Shown here: one piece after another, positions 42,705-46,849 of the stretch
Numbering within the stretch: position 1 is the stretch's first letter
Layout: each line of letters starts with the position of its first letter
Assembly (NCBI GenBank): GCA_963632245.1
Contig: CAVGTF010000004.1
Span: 1-46,849, forward strand
DNA from: UBA1724 sp963632245
Lineage (GTDB): Bacteria; Verrucomicrobiota; Lentisphaeria; Oligosphaerales; Oligosphaeraceae
DNA: 46,849 nucleotides
Direction of reading: 5' to 3'
Notes under the pieces: model-generated
Told to the model about the DNA's origin: nothing
Databases searched by the model: none
Seen by the model: the letters and a program-made list of their open reading frames with translations, nothing else
Position numbers and translations under genes: made by a program

Positions 42705-43748
42705 ATGACCGAATTGGAGAACAAGTTGCAGGCCGTCCTGGCGGAAGTCCAGGAGTCCCTCGCGAAGGCGCAGGATGCGTCGGCGGTGGAGGAACTTCGG
42801 CTGAAGTATTTGAGCCGGAAGGGCATTCTTCCTGCGATGATGAGCGAGCTGGGCAAGGTGCCCGCCGCGGAGAAGCCCCAGGTCGGCAAGACTCTGAACC
42901 AGGTGAAGAATGGCATCAATGCCGCTTTCGAGGCAGCGCAGGCGCGCCTGACTCAGCAGCAGGAGGAGCACGACGCCCTGGATGTGACTCTGCCCGGCCG
43001 CTGCCACTGCCACGGGCACCAACACCCTATCACCCAGGTGATGGAGGAGGCCGTCGCGATCTTCCGCCGCATGGGATTTGTGGTGGCGGATGGCCCCGAT
43101 CTGGAGGATGTGTGGCATAACTTCGATGCCCTGAACGCCCCCCAGGATCATCCCTCCCGCGCGGTCTCCGATACCTTCTACTTTGATCTGGAGCACCACG
43201 ACTTCCTGGCTCCCGATACCATGATCCTCCGGACCCAGACCTCCCCTGTCCAGGTCCGCTCCATGCAGGCTCACGAGCCCCCCGTGCGCATCGTCTGCCC
43301 CGGACGCTGCTATCGCCGCGATACCCCCGATGCCACCCACGGCATGAGCTTCCACCAGATTGAGGGACTCTATGTGGACAAGAAGGTCTCTCTGGCGGAT
43401 CTGAAGGGAACCCTCTCCTACTACGCGAAGGAGATGTTCGGTTCCTCCGTGAAGATCCGTTTCCGCCCCCACTTCTTCCCCTTCACCGAACCCAGCGTGG
43501 AATGGGATGCCTCCTGCATGATTTGCGGCGGAAAGGGCTGCAAGGTCTGCAAGGGTACCGGCTGGATCGAGATTTCCGGCGCCGGCATGGTGAATCCCAA
43601 GGTGTTGGAGAATGTGGGCTGGGATCCCGAGAAGCTCTCCGGCTACGCCTTCGGCATGGGCATCGAGCGAATCGCCATGATCCGCTATGCCATCAATGAC
43701 CTCCGGTTGCTCTACGAGAACGATCTCCGCTTCCTGAAACAGTTCTAG
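42705..43748 (+). CDS. pheS: Phenylalanyl-tRNA synthetase alpha subunit
   Basis: Catalytic subunit of the alpha2-beta2 class II enzyme that charges tRNA-Phe. The 347 residues comprise an N-terminal coiled coil (about 1-85), then the catalytic core with HPITQVMEEAVAIFRRMGF, motif 2 (GMSFHQIEGLYVD), the Cys-rich CMICGGKGCKVCKGTGWIEI and motif 3 (GFAFGMGIERIAM-like: GYAFGMGIERIAMIRY). TGGAG nine bases before ATG 42705 supports the start; the open frame upstream overlaps the GHL10 gene and is not coding. The beta subunit gene pheT is not adjacent; a dihydrouridine synthase gene follows after 129 bp. Confidence 0.97.
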   Translation: MTELENKLQAVLAEVQESLAKAQDASAVEELRLKYLSRKGILPAMMSELGKVPAAEKPQVGKTLNQVKNGINAAFEAAQARLTQQQEEHDALDVTLPGRCHCHGHQHPITQVMEEAVAIFRRMGFVVADGPDLEDVWHNFDALNAPQDHPSRAVSDTFYFDLEHHDFLAPDTMILRTQTSPVQVRSMQAHEPPVRIVCPGRCYRRDTPDATHGMSFHQIEGLYVDKKVSLADLKGTLSYYAKEMFGSSVKIRFRPHFFPFTEPSVEWDASCMICGGKGCKVCKGTGWIEISGAGMVNPKVLENVGWDPEKLSGYAFGMGIERIAMIRYAINDLRLLYENDLRFLKQF

Positions 43749-43877
43749 GAGAGCCTCCATCCGGCGGCGGGTAAAATACACGCCACCGCCTCCCAATATC
43801 GCGGCGTCAGGGATTCGGCGAGTCGCACACAACGACTCCACTGCCATCCCCGCGCCGCGTTTCCATTTCCAGAAGAT

Positions 43878-44816
43878 ATGCCCTCCGTCACTCCACTCCT
43901 GGCACCCATGGCCGGCTACACGGATCTGCCGCTGCGCAGAGTCTGCCGGCTTTACGGACTGTATTACGGCACCACCGCACTCATTGATGCGGGAGCGCTG
44001 GTTCACGGCAATCCGGATAGCGAGTCCATTCTGCGCCGCGGCGAGGAGGAGGAGTATCTCCAGGTGCAGCTACTGGGGAGCATTCCGAAGGATGTCCGGC
44101 AGTCCGCGCAAATCCTCCGCGATGGACCCTGGCATTTCGATGTGCTGGATTTCAATATGGGCTGCCCCGTCCAGAAGGTCCAGAAGCGGAAGGCGGGTGC
44201 CGCCCTCATGCGGGAGACCGCTCTCGCCAGGGAGTGCGTGCAGGCCCTCCGGGAGGAATGGCCCGGACGCCTCACCGTGAAGATGCGGATCCTGGATGAG
44301 GAGGATCCCGCGCCGACCCTAGAGGTGGCGCGCATGCTGGAGTCCCTGGGCGTGCAGGGACTCACCATCCACGGACGTCTGGCAAAGAAGGTCTATTCCG
44401 GTCCCGTTCACGCGAAGATTATCCGCGCGGTCCGGGAGGGCGTCTCCATCCCCGTGGTGGCCAACGGCGGAATCTTCTCCACTGCAGACGCGGAATGGCT
44501 CGCCCGCGAGACCGGTTGCGATCGCGTCATGGTCGCCCGCGGATGCCTCGGAAATCCCTGGATCTTCCGCGAAATCCTAGACGGAAAGGCCCCCGAGATC
44601 TCTCGGGAGGAACGCCTTCAGGTCATGGAAAAACACCTCTCCGAAATGGTGAAGGAATATGGGGAACACGGTGCCATGATATTGGGACGCAAGGTGATAT
44701 GCAGCTATATCTGCGGACACGGTTTTCCTCGGGAACTCCGCGCCAACGTGGTCAAGATCTCCACTTGGCAGGACTTCCAGGAACTCCTTAAAAAACTCCG
44801 GAACTCCCCCACTTAG
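43878..44816 (+). CDS. tRNA-dihydrouridine synthase
   Basis: FMN enzyme that reduces uridines in tRNA D-loops. The 312 residues contain the N-terminal LLAPMAGYTDLPLRRVCR, the catalytic cysteine in FNMGCPVQKVQKRKAGAALM, the substrate segment LTIHGRLAKKVYSGP and the FMN loops VVANGGIFSTADAEWL and VMVARGCLGNPWIF. Which D-loop position it modifies cannot be told; DusB-type members are common in single-copy genomes. AGAAG lies just upstream of ATG 43878. It shares the strand with pheS and ends at a bidirectional terminator. Confidence 0.93.
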   Translation: MPSVTPLLAPMAGYTDLPLRRVCRLYGLYYGTTALIDAGALVHGNPDSESILRRGEEEEYLQVQLLGSIPKDVRQSAQILRDGPWHFDVLDFNMGCPVQKVQKRKAGAALMRETALARECVQALREEWPGRLTVKMRILDEEDPAPTLEVARMLESLGVQGLTIHGRLAKKVYSGPVHAKIIRAVREGVSIPVVANGGIFSTADAEWLARETGCDRVMVARGCLGNPWIFREILDGKAPEISREERLQVMEKHLSEMVKEYGEHGAMILGRKVICSYICGHGFPRELRANVVKISTWQDFQELLKKLRNSPT

Positions 44817-44840
44817 GACTAGGTAGTCTGTAAAAAACAG

Positions 44841-44896
44841 AAAACGCGCCGTTTGGCAGTGGGGATTGATTCCCTCGTGCCAGGCGGCGCGTTTTT
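44841..44896. terminator. Bidirectional terminator between dus and tkt
   Basis: Long hairpin with AACGCGCCG (44843-44851) pairing with CGGCGCGTT (44885-44893) and an inner TTGGCA/TGCCAG-like stem; T-run at the right end and A-run at the left end serve the two converging genes. Confidence 0.88.
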
Positions 44897-44924
44897 GCGT
44901 TCTATGGGGCTTTCTCTAGGCGAG

Positions 44925-46849
44925 TTATGCCAGATACTTGGCCACGGTGGCGGTCACCTTCTCGGGGGTGAAGCCGTATTTGTCAGCCAGGACCTTGTAG
45001 GGTGCGGACTCGCCGAAGTGATCCAGTCCGATGACCATTCCCTTGTCGCCCACGTACTTGCTCCAGCCCATGGTGCAGGCGGCCTCCACGGCCACGCGCT
45101 TGGTGCAGCTGGCGGGCAGGATGCTCTCCTTGTATTCGGCGCTCTGGGCGTCGAAGAGGTCCCAGGAGGGCATGGAGACCACGCGGATCTTCTTGCCCTG
45201 TGCACGGAGGGCGTCAGCGGCGGCCACGCAGGCGGCTAGCTCGCTGCCGGAACCGATGAGGATCGCCTCGAAGTCGGCGTCGGAAGAGACTACGTATGCG
45301 CCCTTGGAGACATCCATCTTCTCCACGACTTCCTGGGGCAGGTTGGGCAGTGCCTGTCGGGTGAGGGAGAGGACGACGGGATGGTCGGTCTTCAGAGCAT
45401 AAGCCCAGGCGAGGGCGACCTCGTGGGATTCGGCGGGGCGCAGGAGGGTGAGTCCGGGGAGGCTCCGGAACATGGCCAGCTGCTCGATGGGTTCGTGGGT
45501 CGCGCCATCCTCGCCCACGGCGTAGGAGTCGTGAGTGAAGACATAGACCTGGTGGAGCTTCTGGAGTGCGGCCAGGCGGATGGCGGGCTTCATGTAGTCG
45601 GAGAAGACCATGAAGGTAGCGCTGAAGGGCAGGGCGTAGGTGAGGGCGAGGCCATTGCAGATGAGTCCCATGGCCAGCTCGCGGATGCCGAAATGGAAGT
45701 TTCGGCCTGCGCGGTTCTCGGCGGAGAAGTCGCCCATCTCCTTCATGTAGGTGTTGTTGGAGGGGGCCAGGTCGGCGGAGCCGCCCACCAGCGCGGGAAT
45801 CGCCTTTGCGGCCACCTGGATCATGGCGCCGGAGGAAGCGCGGGAGGCAACGTCTTTCTGGGGCACGGCGGAGAGCAGCTGCTTCTCCAGATCGGCGGGC
45901 ATCGCCTTGGAGACGATGGCATCCAGCAACGCCTTGCCCTCGGGATTGGCGTTCTGCCAGGCGGCGAAGTCGGCATCCCACTGGGCGGCATCTGCCTTTT
46001 TGTCAGCGATGATCTTGTCGCAGAGCTCGCGGACCTCTGCGGGCACAGCGAAGGACTCCTCGGGATTGAAGCCCAGGGCGGCCTTGGTGGCCTTCAGCTC
46101 GTCTTCGCCCAGGGGGGCGCCGTGGCTTTTTGCAGTGCCGGCCAGGGTGGGTGCGCCGTAGCCGATGGTGGTGGTGCCGATGATGATGGTGGGCTTGTCC
46201 TGGCTGGCCTGTGCCAAGGTGATGGCGGCATCGATCTGGCGGGGGCACTGCCCGTTGATCTTCAGGACATTCCAGCCGTAGGCGGCGAAGCGCGCGCCTA
46301 CATCCTCGCTCATGGCCAGGGAGGTGCTGCCCTCGATGGTGATTTTGTTGTCGTCGTAGAAGAGGATCAGGTTGTTCAGCTTCAGGTGACCGGCCAGGGA
46401 GCACGCCTCGTGGCTGGTGCCCTCCATGATGCAGCCGTCACCAGAGACCACATAGACCTTCTGCTGCTTGAAGAGGGCCTCGGGCGCCTGGATGCGGGCG
46501 GCCAGCTGCTTCAGGCCAATGGCCATGCCCACCGCACTAGCCAGTCCGGAGGCCAGGGGACCAGTGGTGACTTCGACGCCGGGGGTGTGGCCGTGCTCGG
46601 GATGACCGGGGGTCTTGCTGCCTAGCTGGCGGAAGCTCTTCAGGTCGTCCAGGGTGACATCGTAGCCGAAGAGGTGCAGCAGGGAATACAGCAGCATGGA
46701 ACCGTGTCCTGCGGAGAGCACGAAGCGGTCGCGTCCCAGCCAATCGGGGCGTGCGGGATCGAAGCGGAGGTGCTTCGCCCAGAGGGTGAAGGCGTAGTCC
46801 GCGCTGCCCATGGGCATGCCGGGGTGGCCGGAGTTTGCCTTCTGCACGC
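44925..46849 (-). CDS. tkt: Transketolase (N-terminus outside window)
   Basis: Thiamine-diphosphate enzyme of the pentose phosphate pathway that moves two-carbon units between sugar phosphates. About 640 residues are present and the frame is open to the right edge, so roughly 20-25 N-terminal residues are missing. Visible are QKANSGHPGMPMGSADYA, the ThDP/metal motif GDGCIMEGTSHEACSLAGH with NNKITIEG-like DDNKITIEG, and the pyrimidine-domain FGIRELAMGLICNGLAL. The C-terminal domain ends VTATVAKYLA. The gene reads toward the terminator shared with dus. Confidence 0.96.
   Translation of the reverse strand, partial: VQKANSGHPGMPMGSADYAFTLWAKHLRFDPARPDWLGRDRFVLSAGHGSMLLYSLLHLFGYDVTLDDLKSFRQLGSKTPGHPEHGHTPGVEVTTGPLASGLASAVGMAIGLKQLAARIQAPEALFKQQKVYVVSGDGCIMEGTSHEACSLAGHLKLNNLILFYDDNKITIEGSTSLAMSEDVGARFAAYGWNVLKINGQCPRQIDAAITLAQASQDKPTIIIGTTTIGYGAPTLAGTAKSHGAPLGEDELKATKAALGFNPEESFAVPAEVRELCDKIIADKKADAAQWDADFAAWQNANPEGKALLDAIVSKAMPADLEKQLLSAVPQKDVASRASSGAMIQVAAKAIPALVGGSADLAPSNNTYMKEMGDFSAENRAGRNFHFGIRELAMGLICNGLALTYALPFSATFMVFSDYMKPAIRLAALQKLHQVYVFTHDSYAVGEDGATHEPIEQLAMFRSLPGLTLLRPAESHEVALAWAYALKTDHPVVLSLTRQALPNLPQEVVEKMDVSKGAYVVSSDADFEAILIGSGSELAACVAAADALRAQGKKIRVVSMPSWDLFDAQSAEYKESILPASCTKRVAVEAACTMGWSKYVGDKGMVIGLDHFGESAPYKVLADKYGFTPEKVTATVAKYLA

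Overview
The window is about 47 kb of GC-rich bacterial chromosome, almost all of it coding, with short intergenic gaps. It has no tRNA or rRNA gene, prophage or insertion sequence that I can see. Taxonomy is an inference. The truncated alpha operon (adk-map-infA-rpmJ-rpsM-rpsK-rpoA-rplQ with neither secY nor rpsD), several SPFH genes beside a P-type ATPase, a secreted SUMF1-fold protein, a GHL10 glycosidase and several ATPases of the DUF4143 type together suggest a host-associated member of the PVC group (Verrucomicrobiota, Lentisphaerota or Kiritimatiellota). I hold this with moderate confidence only.

Left arm, plus strand: the end of a U32 peptidase; dnaK behind a consensus sigma-54 promoter, then groES and groEL with a strong terminator; a cluster of three SPFH (HflK/HflC-like) membrane proteins, a P1B-like P-type ATPase that lacks the CPC metal motif, and an ABC ATPase with no permease beside it; then ruvC, pyrD and a PHP-domain protein. 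A bidirectional terminator closes this arm at about 16.3 kb.

Middle, minus strand (16.3-33.3 kb): housekeeping genes that read right to left. These are hisS, aspS, a secreted 5'-nucleotidase, ispG, adk, map, infA, rpmJ, rpsM, rpsK, rpoA, rplQ, a PreP-like M16 protease, a degenerate Gfo/Idh-like protein, rplM, rpsI and argC.

Accessory segment (33.3-39.4 kb): two ATPases of the DUF4143 type, a secreted SUMF1-fold protein and an AlbA_2/Schlafen-type regulator. Each ATPase is preceded, in a divergent promoter region, by contiguous tandem repeats of exactly 33-bp period. The two arrays differ in sequence but share period and placement, and one carries a perfect operator-like palindrome. This is the best candidate for a poorly described system.

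Right arm (39.5-46.8 kb): an ectoine-type (Ask_Ect-like) aspartokinase, a GHL10 glycosidase, pheS without pheT, a tRNA-dihydrouridine synthase, and convergently a transketolase cut by the window end.

The SPFH-ATPase-ABC cluster is the second item of interest: a His-rich loop in the first SPFH protein and a metal-type ATPase without its metal motif suggest a membrane system whose substrate cannot be assigned from homology alone.
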